Below, in pieces: positions 44,914 through 54,322 of a stretch of 64,000 nt of DNA. The stretch is from Helicobacteraceae bacterium (lineage in GTDB: Bacteria > Campylobacterota > Campylobacteria > Campylobacterales > Helicobacteraceae): NCBI GenBank assembly GCA_900770765.1, contig CAAGLK010000091.1, positions 5,424 to 69,423 of the forward strand, written 5' to 3'. Both the position numbers and the translations under genes were made by a program. The notes under the pieces are model-generated. The model ran no database searches. It worked only from the letters and a program-made list of their open reading frames with translations, and was not told the origin of the DNA. The stretch's first letter is position 1. Every line of letters begins with the position of its first letter.

Positions 44914-46050
44914 CTATAACTTATTATAATATTCATAAAATTCTTTATAAAACTCTAAAAAAGAATCGCTTAAAATCGCCTCTCTTGCGTCCTTTACTAG
45001 CTTTAAATAATAAGCGATATTATGAATACTAGCAAGACGAAAGTAACTCATTTCACCACTTCTAAATAAATGATGTAAATACGCCCTTGAGTGATTTTTA
45101 CAAGTATAGCAGCTACATTTACTATCAAGTGGAGCGGAATCTAGCTTAAATCGTGGTGATTTAATTGCAAGTTTCCCAAAATGAGTAAAAATCGTCCCAT
45201 TTCTAGCATTTCTAGTAGGCATAACACAATCAAACATATCCACACCACGCATAATGCCCTCCACTATATCTTGCGGAGTGCCAACCCCCATTAAATAGCG
45301 CGGCTTATCTTGTGGTAAAAGCGGCGTGGTAAAATCAAGTGTTTCATACATTTCTTTATTTGACTCACCCACTGCTAAACCGCCTATTGCATAGCCATCA
45401 AAGTCGCCTAAACTTACTAAATCTCTAGCACTTGCTTCTCTAAACTCCCTTGAAGTGCCACCTTGCACGATTGCAAAAATATTATTTGTAAAATTTAGTC
45501 CATTGTCAAAGGCAAATTGCTTTTTAAAATTATGATAAGTTATAGCACTCTCTGCCCATTTTGTCGTGCGGTTAATGGAGGCTAGAATCCTCTCTTTAGT
45601 CGCTGGTAATCCCACTAAATCATCTAAAATCATACAAATATCGCTATTTAAATTGTATTGAATATCAAGCACTTTTTGCGGACTAAAAAAATGCCTACTG
45701 CCATCAATGTGGCTTTTAAATAAAATCCCATCTTCTTGTATTTTTACATTAGAGTTAAGGCTAAAGGCTTGGAATCCTCCGCTATCTGTTAAGAAATTTT
45801 TAGGAAATTTGCTAAAGTTATGAAGCCCTCCTAATTCCTTTATAACTTCATCTCCGGGCCTTAAATATAAATGATAAGTATTTGCTAAAATAATCTGTGC
45901 ATTTAGTGCTAAAAGGTCGTTAAAATCAAGTGCTTTAACGCTAGCTTGTGTGCCTACAGACATAAAAATAGGCGTTTGCACTTCGCCGTGTGCTAATTTT
46001 AGGATTCCAGCTCTTGCGTTATTATTTACTTTATTTAAGATAAATTCCAT
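44914..46050 (-). CDS. tgt: tRNA-guanine transglycosylase
   Basis: Exchanges guanine-34 of Asp, Asn, His and Tyr tRNAs for the queuosine precursor preQ1. The 378-residue protein has ILANTYHLYLRPG, the catalytic Asp in LTDSGGFQAFSL, GYAIGGLAVGE, RYLMGVGTPQDIVEG, MFDCVMPTRNARNG and the zinc ligands CSCYTCKNHSRAYLHHL. All match the family at normal length. It diverges from the TrkA-domain gene across only 54 bp, the same arrangement as HP0281-HP0282. Confidence 0.97.
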   Translation of the reverse strand: MEFILNKVNNNARAGILKLAHGEVQTPIFMSVGTQASVKALDFNDLLALNAQIILANTYHLYLRPGDEVIKELGGLHNFSKFPKNFLTDSGGFQAFSLNSNVKIQEDGILFKSHIDGSRHFFSPQKVLDIQYNLNSDICMILDDLVGLPATKERILASINRTTKWAESAITYHNFKKQFAFDNGLNFTNNIFAIVQGGTSREFREASARDLVSLGDFDGYAIGGLAVGESNKEMYETLDFTTPLLPQDKPRYLMGVGTPQDIVEGIMRGVDMFDCVMPTRNARNGTIFTHFGKLAIKSPRFKLDSAPLDSKCSCYTCKNHSRAYLHHLFRSGEMSYFRLASIHNIAYYLKLVKDAREAILSDSFLEFYKEFYEYYNKL

Positions 46051-46104
46051 TTTTAACCTTTTTTTGCTACATTTTCGCCTATTTTTTAACTTTTAGGGAA
46101 GCAA

Positions 46105-47511
46105 ATGCGTAAAGTGCTTGTGATTTTAGATGGAATTGTAGCAAAAGAATTTTTAGAGACTTTGCTTTTAAAACATTTAGATAAAAATGCCTATATTTTT
46201 GTATCAAACAACGCAGAGCTTCTACCGCAACACTTACCACAAGATAGCAAAAGCTATTGCTTTGACCCAAGCGCTACAAATAAACTTCAAGCTATTTTAG
46301 ACACACAAATCACAGACTGCTACATTATAATAGAGCAAACTAGTGAAAGAGAAATTATCTACAACGCATTAAGAAATTATAATAAGTTATTACAAATTAC
46401 AATGCTAGGCGAGATTCCACATTTAAAAAGCGACAAACATTTAAATATGCTAAATGAAGCACAGCTTCTAAGCTCAAGGCTTTTTGAAAAATTCCCAAAT
46501 GTCCCTAAGGTGGCGAGAAGTCTAGGGCTAGGAGCTGGCGAGATAATGCAAGTAACCGTGCCATCTGGTAGCCCTTATGCTTATAGAAGCGTAGGTGTAA
46601 TTAAGCAAAAAAAGTGGAAAATTTGTGCTATTTATCGTAATAATTCATTAATTTTACCTAAATACTCTACTACTATTTTGCCTAATGATTCACTGCTTTT
46701 AGTAGGCGACCCTGACACGCTATGGGATATTTATCATCGTATTAAAGAAGAATCTGGGCAGTTTCCAACGCCTTTTGGGAGAGATATTGTCTTTTATTTT
46801 GATATGTTGGAATCTAAAAATTTAGAATTTTACATAAAAGAGGTGGTTTGGCTATTTTCACATTTTAAAAACAAGCGGCTTTATTTGCGTTTTTTAAACC
46901 CAACAAGTATAGATAGCATTAAGCAAATAGAAAATAACCAACTTTTAGAAGGTGAAAATATTTCTTGGAGTATTGAATATCACAAAACTACGCTAAAAGA
47001 AGTGTTAAAAGAAGATATTGCGATTAAAAATATAGGGCTAATTTTACTAGAAAATCACCTTTTTACGCATAATAGGCGGCATTTGCTAGATTTAGGGATT
47101 CCGCTTTTGAAATTAAGCAAGAATCCGCTTGAGCGCTTAAAACAAAGCGTAGTTGTGCTACCTAAAAACACAGAAGAAGCAGAAAAAATTTCTTCAGTAG
47201 TTTTTGACTTCTCCACTCAGCTTTCTTTAAAGATTCTACTCTATGACTTTGACCAAGATGCAGAGCATCATGAGTTAGCATTAGATTATTATAAAAGAAT
47301 CGCAAAGCTATTTAATAAAAAGCTAGATATTTTAGAATCAAGCCTACAAAATCCAATTTTATGGCTAAACGCACAAGAAAATATAATACAGATTCTACCT
47401 TTAAGAAAAGAGGGCATTAAGCATAATCTACTTTTTTCAATGCGAAATGTAGAAAATCTAAGCGCGTATTTAATCAATAAACCTCAGCTATATGTGCCAA
47501 TATCTGTGTAA
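46105..47511 (+). CDS. TrkA-C domain (COG3400-like) protein
   Basis: A 468-residue cytoplasmic protein. The N-terminal ~110 residues are Rossmann-like (VLVILDGIVAKEFLETLLLKH) as in TrkA-N, but without a clear glycine-rich NAD motif. A TrkA-C (RCK_C) type domain (~150-215, VTVPSGSPYAYRSVGVIKQKKWKICAIYRNNSL and the ILPNDSLLLVGD strand) follows, then a ~250-residue helical C-terminal part of unknown type. Such proteins may bind K+ channel parts or nucleotides. An orthologue lies beside tgt in H. pylori. The RBS is AGGGAAG. It shares a transcript with the broken permease downstream (14-bp gap). Confidence 0.75.
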   Translation: MRKVLVILDGIVAKEFLETLLLKHLDKNAYIFVSNNAELLPQHLPQDSKSYCFDPSATNKLQAILDTQITDCYIIIEQTSEREIIYNALRNYNKLLQITMLGEIPHLKSDKHLNMLNEAQLLSSRLFEKFPNVPKVARSLGLGAGEIMQVTVPSGSPYAYRSVGVIKQKKWKICAIYRNNSLILPKYSTTILPNDSLLLVGDPDTLWDIYHRIKEESGQFPTPFGRDIVFYFDMLESKNLEFYIKEVVWLFSHFKNKRLYLRFLNPTSIDSIKQIENNQLLEGENISWSIEYHKTTLKEVLKEDIAIKNIGLILLENHLFTHNRRHLLDLGIPLLKLSKNPLERLKQSVVVLPKNTEEAEKISSVVFDFSTQLSLKILLYDFDQDAEHHELALDYYKRIAKLFNKKLDILESSLQNPILWLNAQENIIQILPLRKEGIKHNLLFSMRNVENLSAYLINKPQLYVPISV

Positions 47512-47525
47512 TTTAAGGATAATCA

Positions 47526-48790
47526 ATGGATAAGAAATTTGATATGTGATGGATTTTATCTCTTTTTGGCACTGCGGTTGGGGTTGGGATTTTGTATTTG
47601 CCTATTAAAGCGGGTGTTGGCGGGGTTTGGCCCGTGTTTGCTATGCTTTTTGTGATTTTTCCTATGGTGTATTTAAGCCATAGGGCGCTTAGTCGCTTTG
47701 TGTGTGCGGCAAGTGGCGATGATAAGGATATTACCGAGGCGATTTCGGAGTATTTTGGGATAAAGGTTAGCTTATTTTTAGCACTTCTTTATTTTTTTGC
47801 TATTTTTCCTCTGTGTCTAGCGTATTGCGTTGGGATTACTAATGTTTTTGAGAGTTTTTTACTCTATCAAGTGCTGCCGCTGCTTAAGGGAAATGTGGCG
47901 ATAAGCGTGGAATCTATGTTTGCAGATGGGCAGCTTTTACCGCATTTTAGGGCGATTTTAGCCTTTGTGCTTGTTAGCTTATATATGCTTGTTATGCTTT
48001 TTAGTGAGTATGTTGTTACTTTGTTTTGTAAGTGGCTTGTGTATCCTTTGTGTGCTATTTTGTTTGTGTTTTCGCTATATTTGATTCCATATTGGAATTT
48101 TGAGAGTTTGAGTTATGTGCCAGATTTTAAGGAATTTTTGATAGTTGTGTGGCTTACTTTGCCTGTGCTTGTGTTTTCGTTTAATCACTCTCCAGCGATT
48201 TCAACTTTTACTTTGAGTGTAAAAAGACATTATCGCCATTTTGCGTTTGAAAAAATTGATGAAATTTTGTTTAAAACCTCTATTATGCTTTTAGTTTTTG
48301 TTATGTTTTTTGTTTTTTCCTCTGTTTTGTCTTTGAGTCCGGATGAATTTAGAGAAGCAAGGGAGCAAAATATACCTATTTTGTCGTATTTTGCTAATAA
48401 GCTAGATAATCCTTTTATCTCTTATGGCGGTCCTTTAGTAGCGTTTTTAGCCATTACTAGCTCGTTTTTTGGACATTACTTTGGAGCTAGAGAAGGCGCG
48501 TATGGAATCGCTAAAAAATGCGCAATAAGAATCCAAATCTAAAAAATATCCGCATAATTTGCACTAGTGTTATGTATGTGGTGATGATTTTAGTAGCTTT
48601 TTATAATCCTAGTGTGCTTGGGTTTATTGAAAGTCTTGGCGGTCCTATTATTACTGCGATTTTATTTTTAATGCCAATTGTGGCGATTTATAGAATCTCA
48701 AAGCTAAAGAAACTGCAAAATAAGCCTTTAGATATTTTTGTGTTTGCTGCTGGAGTTTTGACGATTATTACGGTGATTTATTGGTTTTGA
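47526..48790 (+). pseudogene. Disrupted amino-acid permease (HAAAP/SdaC serine-transporter family)
   Basis: The natural start is ATG 47526 with AAGGA upstream, giving MDKKFDM before an in-frame TGA at 47547-47549. The same frame then continues WILSLFGTAVGVGILYLPIKAG, the classical first helix of HAAAP permeases, for ~310 residues (to 48542). The frame is lost in an A run at 48513-48518: with one more A the protein would read on as KKMRNKNPNLKNI and through the last two helices to FWYIW-like YWF at 48790. So the gene carries two separate defects. Full-length would be ~420 residues with 11 helices, as in SdaC. It may be phase-variable at the A run, but the TGA argues for a pseudogene. Confidence 0.8.
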
Positions 48791-48799
48791 TTCTATAAG

Positions 48800-48823
48800 G
48801 ATTCCATCTATTGAGATGGAATC
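48800..48823. terminator. Bidirectional terminator between permease pseudogene and icd
   Basis: GATTCCATCT (48800-48809) and AGATGGAATC (48814-48823) make a perfect 10-bp stem with a 4-nt loop at the convergent gene ends. Confidence 0.65.
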
Positions 48824-51021
48824 TATTTAATACGCTCTAAAATAGCGTTGAAGGTTGCGCTAGGTCGCATAATTTTATCGCATTTATTATCATCTAGCTT
48901 ATAATATCCGCCTAAATCCACTTTAACGCCTTGAGCTTCTAAATATTCTTTATGGATTTTTTCTTCATTTTTAGCTAAAGATTCCGCTATATCTTTAAAA
49001 AACTCTGCAATTTTTGCATCATCGCTATTTTTTGCTAGTGCTTGTGCTAAATAAAGCGCTAGATAAAAATGGCTTGTTCTATTATCATCTTCTTTAACCT
49101 TTCTTGATGGCGCTTTATTATTATTTAACCACTCGCCAATGGCGGAATCTAGGCAATTTGCTAGAATTTGCACTTGCTTTTTACCTGTTTTTTGCGCATA
49201 AAATTCAAGGCTAGCCTGTAGGGCTAAAAACTCGCCTAAACTATCCCATCTTAAGTGATTTTCTTCTACTAATTGCTCTACTTGCTTTGGTGCGCTTCCG
49301 CCAGCCCCTGTTTCAAACATCGCCCCGCCATTTAGCATAGGCACGACTGATAGCATTTTCGCACTAGTTCCTAACTCTAAAATAGGGAAAAGGTCGGTTA
49401 AATAATCCCTTAAAACATTTCCTGTAATTGAAATTGCATTTTTACCCGCCCTAATTAACTTTAAAGATTCCAAGCAAGCCTCTTTTGGCGCTAAAATAGC
49501 TAAGTTTAGCCCCTCTTTTTCTAATCTTTCTTTTACTAAAGACGCCATAATTTTATTACTCGCCCTTTTTTCATCAAGCCAGAAAATCGCCGTATCACCC
49601 GTTAGCTTAGCCCTTTGAATCCCAAGATTAATCCAATTTTGCACTGCGTCAAATTTCGCTTGATTTGCCCTATAAATATCGCCTTTTTCCACTTTATGTT
49701 CTATTAGCGTATTGCCTTTTTCATCCACGATTCTAAAGATTCCATCCTCTTTTGCTATAAATGTTTTATCATGGCTTCCGTATTCTTGTGCCTTTTTCGC
49801 CATTAAACCTACATTTGAGACGCTGCCTAGTGTGCGTGGATTTAGAGTGCCATTTGCGTGTAAATCCTCTAGCACTGCTTCATAAATTGTCGCATAAGTT
49901 TTATCTGGGATTAATGCGTTTGTATCTCTTTCAATCCCATCTTTATCCCATAATTTCGCACCATTTTTAAGCATAGCAGGCATTGAAGCGTCAATTATTA
50001 CATCACTTGGCACATGTAAATTTGTGATTCCCTTATCGCTATTTACCATTGAAAGTGGAGCGTTAGTTTTTAAAATCTCTTCATATTTAGCTAGAATCTC
50101 TGCTTTTTTCGGGCTGGATTCTATCTTTAATAAAAGCTCGCTTACGCCATTATTTGCATTTATTCCAAGCCTTTCAAACTCATCTTTAAACTCCACAAAC
50201 AATTCTTTAAAATAAGCCTTAACACCATAGCCAAAAATTACCGGGTCGCTTACTTTCATCATCGTAGCTTTAAGATGCAAAGATAATAAAAGATTCTCAT
50301 TTTTAGAGTGCAGAATCTCTTTTTCATAAAAATCACTTAAGGCTTTTACACTCATAAAAGTCGCATCTAAAATCTCATTTTTATCCAGCTTTAAATTATC
50401 TTTTAAAATTTCAGTGCCATTTTTACCTATAAATTCAATTCTCGCTGTTATAGATTCTGGCACTAAAATAGCCTTTTCATTATCAAAAAAGTCGCCCTCT
50501 TTCATATAAGAAACACAAGTTTTAGAATCCTTGCTAAATTCCACTACACGATAAGGATTCTTTTTAGCATATTCTTTAACTGCTTTTGTGCATCTTCGGT
50601 CGCTATTTCCTTGCCTTAGCACAGGATTTACCGCACTTCCTAGCACTTTTTGATATTTTTCTTTAATAGCAATTTCTTCTGCATTGCTTGGGGAGTCTGG
50701 GAAATCTGGTACTTTAAAGCCTTTTTCTTGCAACTCTTTAATCGTAGCTTTTAGCTGTGGGATTGATGCAGAAATATTTGGCGTCTTTATTACATTTGCA
50801 TTTTCTTGTGTTACAAGCTCTCCTAAATAAGCTAATGCGTCCTCTGCCTTTTGAGATTCCGCTAAGAATTCCGGGAATTGTGCTAAAACGCGAGCCGATA
50901 GTGAAATATCCGCCGTCTCCACCGCCACGCTAAATTTAGCTAAAAAGGCTTTTACAATTGGTAAAAACGAGTAAGTAGCAAGTGCTGGAGATTCATCTGT
51001 AAGCGTGTAAGTGATTTTCAT
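48823..51021 (-). CDS. icd: Isocitrate dehydrogenase (NADP+), monomeric type
   Basis: TCA-cycle oxidation of isocitrate to 2-oxoglutarate by the large monomeric enzyme. The 732-residue protein opens ITYTLTDESPALATYSFLPIVKAF and has the family's RRCTKAVKEYAKKNP, VSYMKEGDFFDNEKA, and MLNGGAMFETGAGGSAPKHV-like segment (GGSAPKQVEQL). This is the ~740-residue monomeric class found in Campylobacter, not the ~420-residue dimeric enzyme of H. pylori. The gene has AGGATAAG upstream and its own promoter region (51022-51226). Confidence 0.96.
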   Translation of the reverse strand: MKITYTLTDESPALATYSFLPIVKAFLAKFSVAVETADISLSARVLAQFPEFLAESQKAEDALAYLGELVTQENANVIKTPNISASIPQLKATIKELQEKGFKVPDFPDSPSNAEEIAIKEKYQKVLGSAVNPVLRQGNSDRRCTKAVKEYAKKNPYRVVEFSKDSKTCVSYMKEGDFFDNEKAILVPESITARIEFIGKNGTEILKDNLKLDKNEILDATFMSVKALSDFYEKEILHSKNENLLLSLHLKATMMKVSDPVIFGYGVKAYFKELFVEFKDEFERLGINANNGVSELLLKIESSPKKAEILAKYEEILKTNAPLSMVNSDKGITNLHVPSDVIIDASMPAMLKNGAKLWDKDGIERDTNALIPDKTYATIYEAVLEDLHANGTLNPRTLGSVSNVGLMAKKAQEYGSHDKTFIAKEDGIFRIVDEKGNTLIEHKVEKGDIYRANQAKFDAVQNWINLGIQRAKLTGDTAIFWLDEKRASNKIMASLVKERLEKEGLNLAILAPKEACLESLKLIRAGKNAISITGNVLRDYLTDLFPILELGTSAKMLSVVPMLNGGAMFETGAGGSAPKQVEQLVEENHLRWDSLGEFLALQASLEFYAQKTGKKQVQILANCLDSAIGEWLNNNKAPSRKVKEDDNRTSHFYLALYLAQALAKNSDDAKIAEFFKDIAESLAKNEEKIHKEYLEAQGVKVDLGGYYKLDDNKCDKIMRPSATFNAILERIK

Positions 51022-51226
51022 AACTTATCCTTTATAATTTAGATTCGCTTAAAGTATAGCAAACAATTATGCAAATTTTAATAATTTTGTTAAAAATTTA
51101 TTTTACTTTTTTAATTTTATTAAATTTTTAGAAATCAAAAATTGGCATTTTAAGGCACTTCACGCAGCTTTTAAGCTGCTTTTAGATAGAATCCCAAGCT
51201 TATAAATTTGTAATTAAAGGTAAAAA
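51022..51226. other. Intergenic region icd / MFS transporter
   Basis: 205 bp, very AT-rich. It contains likely divergent promoters (a TATAAT near 51035 on the minus side; TATAAA near 51201 for the MFS gene) and the 51164-51179 hairpin. No open reading frame of note. Confidence 0.5.
51164..51179 (+). terminator. Small GC-containing hairpin upstream of the MFS gene
   Basis: GCAGCTT (51164-51170) pairs perfectly with AAGCTGC (51173-51179), 2-nt tip, followed by TTTTAG. It looks like a rho-independent terminator but no gene ends here, so it may end a small RNA or attenuate the MFS transcript. Confidence 0.4.
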
Positions 51227-52570
51227 ATGAGAGAAGTTAAAGTGCAAGAATCGCTATTAAAGCAGAGCTTACCACTTAGTTTAATTATGGCTTCACGCTT
51301 TTTTGGCTTATTTATTGTTATGCCTGTTTTATCGCTATATGCACTTAGTTTAGAAAACACAAGCCCCATTTTAGTTGGAATCGTAATGGGCGGATACGCC
51401 CTAACGCAAGTGCTTTTTCAAGTGCCTTTTGGAATCTTAAGCGATAAATTTGGGAGAAAGGGCATTATCGCACTTGGGCTTGTAATCTTTGCACTTGGGT
51501 CGCTAATTTGTGCTTTAAGTGATAATATTTATTTGCTAATTTTAGGGCGACTTTTGCAAGGGGCTGGGGCTGTCGGCGGCGTAGTTTCTGCTATGATAGC
51601 CGATTTAGTTAAAGAAGAGCGACGCACAAAGGCAATGGCACTAATGGGTGCTACTATTTCGCTAAGTTTTACCGCCGCTTTAATTTTAGGACCGATTCTA
51701 GCTAGTAGCTTTGGCGTAGCTAGCTTATTTTTAATTACCTTTATTTTAGCTATTGTGGCACTTTTTATAATATTTTTTTTAGTGCCAAATGCACCAAAAA
51801 TTACTTATAATTTTGACCACCACGCAAAAGATTATCAAAGCATTTTAAAAAATAAAAATTTACAAATTATGAATCTTTCTAATTTTTTACAAAAAGGCTT
51901 AATGACTCTAGCATTACTTATGATTCCAATCGCACTTGTAAAGGGCTTTTCTATGCCAGAAGCAAATTTGTGGCAAGTGTATGTGCCAGCGTCAATTTTA
52001 GGATTCTTAAGTATGGCGCCAGCGGCGATTATGGCGGAGAAAAAGGGCTATTTTAAGGGTGTTATGGTGGTTGGAATCTTACTTTTTGCCTTTGCGTATC
52101 TTTCTATGATGTGTCCTAGTAAATGGGTGTTTATTTTAGGCGTTTTAGTATTTTTTATAGGATTTTCCGTCCATGAGCCTATTATGCAAAGCCTTGCTAG
52201 TCGCTATTGCAAAGCGCATTTAAAGGGAAGTGCTATGGGTGTTTTTACTACTTTTGGCTATTTTGGCTCTTTTGTAGGAGCGCTTCTTGGGGGGCATTTG
52301 TATTATTTCTTTGGACTTGTGTCAATAGGTATTGTCGTGGCTATTACTTGTGCTTTATGGGTAATTTTAATGTATTTTTTAGATAGCCCTATAATGCATA
52401 AAATGCTATATATTCCACTAGATAAGAATCCTAATGCAGAAGTTTTAAAAGATTTAAATGGAATCTTAGAATATTATATAAATGAAAGTGAAAAAGTGCT
52501 AGTGATTAAATACAATAAGGATTCTATAAAAGAAGAGCAGATTTTAACTTTATTGTTACCAATACGATAA
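51227..52570 (+). CDS. MFS efflux-type transporter with C-terminal YAM-like domain
   Basis: A 447-residue inner-membrane transporter with 12 helices. The loop 2/3 motif GILSDKFGRKGIIALG (motif A) and the GRLLQGAGAVGGVVSAMIADL (motif C-like) mark the drug/H+ antiporter group. The C-terminal ~50 residues (LKDLNGILEYYINESEKVLVIKYNKDS) form a small ferredoxin-like domain as in E. coli YajR. The substrate is not predictable. The start has AAAGG. REP-like sequences follow its stop. Confidence 0.85.
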   Translation: MREVKVQESLLKQSLPLSLIMASRFFGLFIVMPVLSLYALSLENTSPILVGIVMGGYALTQVLFQVPFGILSDKFGRKGIIALGLVIFALGSLICALSDNIYLLILGRLLQGAGAVGGVVSAMIADLVKEERRTKAMALMGATISLSFTAALILGPILASSFGVASLFLITFILAIVALFIIFFLVPNAPKITYNFDHHAKDYQSILKNKNLQIMNLSNFLQKGLMTLALLMIPIALVKGFSMPEANLWQVYVPASILGFLSMAPAAIMAEKKGYFKGVMVVGILLFAFAYLSMMCPSKWVFILGVLVFFIGFSVHEPIMQSLASRYCKAHLKGSAMGVFTTFGYFGSFVGALLGGHLYYFFGLVSIGIVVAITCALWVILMYFLDSPIMHKMLYIPLDKNPNAEVLKDLNGILEYYINESEKVLVIKYNKDSIKEEQILTLLLPIR

Positions 52571-52927
52571 AAAATGTTTTTTGCAATAATGGATTCCACC
52601 TTGTTATTACGAGACTTTTTGTAAAGTGATTCCACTTCATTATTGCGAGATTTTTTGCAAATCCAACCACTTCGCCATTACGATTCCACCTTATCATTGC
52701 AAAAACAACGATAACTCCCCACCTGTCATTGCGAGAATTATTGCAAAGCCATCCACTTTGTCATTGCGAGACTTGACGCAGTCAAGTCGTGGCAATCTAA
52801 ACTTTGAGTTACCTTAACTATTTAGTTACTTAAAGCATATTTGTCATTGCGAGAAAATCCGCAAGGATTTTCGTGGCAACCCATACTTTAGATTGCTTCG
52901 GCTTCGCCTAGCTAATGACAATAATAA
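52571..52927. repeat. Cluster of REP-like palindromic elements
   Basis: Several copies of an imperfect palindrome beginning GTCATTGCGAG and ending CGTGGCAATC lie in this 357-bp gap between the MFS gene and ffh. Clear copies: 52725-52752, 52760-52797 (perfect 8-bp inner stem GACTTGAC/GTCAAGTC around GCA), 52843-52880 (inner AAAATCC/GGATTTT) and a variant at 52891-52919. Degenerate copies lie at 52571-52680. Such CATTGCGAG elements are dispersed repeats in several bacteria. No transposase is seen. Confidence 0.75.
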
Positions 52928-54268
52928 TTATCGTGGAATCTGTCCCATTCTCGCATTTTGCATAAGATTCATTAAATCACTCATACCGCCTTTATTTGAA
53001 AACTTCTTTGCCATTTTTGCAGCATTTTCAAACTGCTTTAAAAAGCGGTTAATATCGCTAACATCTAGCCCAGCACCTAATGCTATGCGTTTTTTACGAC
53101 TACCATTTAATAAATCAGGATTCTCTCGCTCTTTTGGCGTCATAGAGGCTACCATCGCACGCATTTGCTTAATTTCCTTAGAATTATCTAAATCCACATT
53201 TTTTAACGCACTCGCCATATTTCCAAGCCCTGGAAGCATAGATAAAATTGACTGCATAGAGCCGATTTTTTTAATATTATCAAGCTGAGAGATAAAATCA
53301 TTAAAGGTAAATTTACCCTTTTTTATTTTTTTAGAAATATCTTTTGCCTCTTTTTCGCTTATTACAGCGGCGGTTTTTTCTGCTAGTGAGTGAATATCAC
53401 CAGCACCCATAAGCCTCCCCACGATTCTATCTGGGATAAATACTTCTAAATCCGCCACTTTCTCGCCCACACCGATAAAGCGAAGCGGAATCCCAACTTG
53501 ATGCGCCACGCTTAGTGCGATTCCGCCTTTACTATCACCATCAAATTTGCTTAAAATTATTCCGCTTAAATCCAGCCTTTTATGGAATCCTTCCACACTT
53601 CTTACGCCATCTTGCCCACTTAAGCTATCTACTACATAAAATATTTCATGTGGATTTATCGCCTTTTTTACACTCTCTAGCTCACTCATTAGCGCTTCAT
53701 CAATGGCTAATCGCCCAGCAGTATCCACTAAAAGCACATCATAAAGCCCGGATTCCGCCTTTAGCTTTGCTTCTTTTGCGATTTCTAGTGCATTTTTACC
53801 CTCTAAGTGGAAAAAATCCACGCCAACTTGAACGCTTAACTGCCTTAACTGCTCCACCGCCGCTAAGCGTTGTAAATCACACGCTGCTAGCAGAATCTTT
53901 TTTTGCTTACCTTTTAGATAATGCGCTAACTTTGCGGTGGTAGTTGTCTTACCGCTTCCTTGAAGTCCAGCCATAAGCACGATTGTAGGCGGCTTTGAAG
54001 TAAAGTTAAAGCCATAATGTCCAGGCGCGGTTAGAATCTTATTTAAAGATTCCTTTAATGCGTTTAAAAAGGAATCTTTGCCAATCCCTGCTAATTTTGT
54101 CTTTTTTTCAACTTCACTTAAAAGCTCTTTTAAAACCTTATAATGCACATCTGCCTTTAAAAGTGCCTTTTTAAGCTCATCTATCGCCCTTTTTAACGCT
54201 TTTTCATCATCTTTAAAGCGGATTTTGCTAATTGCACTTTGAAAACTATCGGTAATTACGCTAAACAA
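52928..54268 (-). CDS. ffh: Signal recognition particle protein Ffh
   Basis: SRP54 GTPase that with 4.5S RNA delivers nascent membrane proteins to FtsY. The 446-residue protein has an N domain (1-~90), a G domain with GLQGSGKTTTTAKLA, DTAGRLAIDEALM, SKFDGDSKGG and GVGEKVADLEVF, and a methionine-rich M domain (~295-446). The last residues are Met/Gly-rich (GGMSDLMNLMQNARMGQ), as usual. Length is normal. It converges on the MFS gene through the repeat cluster. Confidence 0.97.
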   Translation of the reverse strand: MFSVITDSFQSAISKIRFKDDEKALKRAIDELKKALLKADVHYKVLKELLSEVEKKTKLAGIGKDSFLNALKESLNKILTAPGHYGFNFTSKPPTIVLMAGLQGSGKTTTTAKLAHYLKGKQKKILLAACDLQRLAAVEQLRQLSVQVGVDFFHLEGKNALEIAKEAKLKAESGLYDVLLVDTAGRLAIDEALMSELESVKKAINPHEIFYVVDSLSGQDGVRSVEGFHKRLDLSGIILSKFDGDSKGGIALSVAHQVGIPLRFIGVGEKVADLEVFIPDRIVGRLMGAGDIHSLAEKTAAVISEKEAKDISKKIKKGKFTFNDFISQLDNIKKIGSMQSILSMLPGLGNMASALKNVDLDNSKEIKQMRAMVASMTPKERENPDLLNGSRKKRIALGAGLDVSDINRFLKQFENAAKMAKKFSNKGGMSDLMNLMQNARMGQIPR

Positions 54269-54322
54269 TTTTAAGCCTTTTATTAAAATAAAGGCGTTAT
54301 TTTATAGCTTTTTAGCTTAAAG

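Noticed and set aside
47592..48542. An intact short transporter starting at TTG 47592
   Set aside because: It would begin inside the first membrane helix and lacks a ribosome-binding site; the true start and TGA are upstream.
53515..53943. A 142-codon open frame opposite ffh
   Set aside because: Antisense of a fully conserved GTPase gene, His/Leu-rich without any motif.
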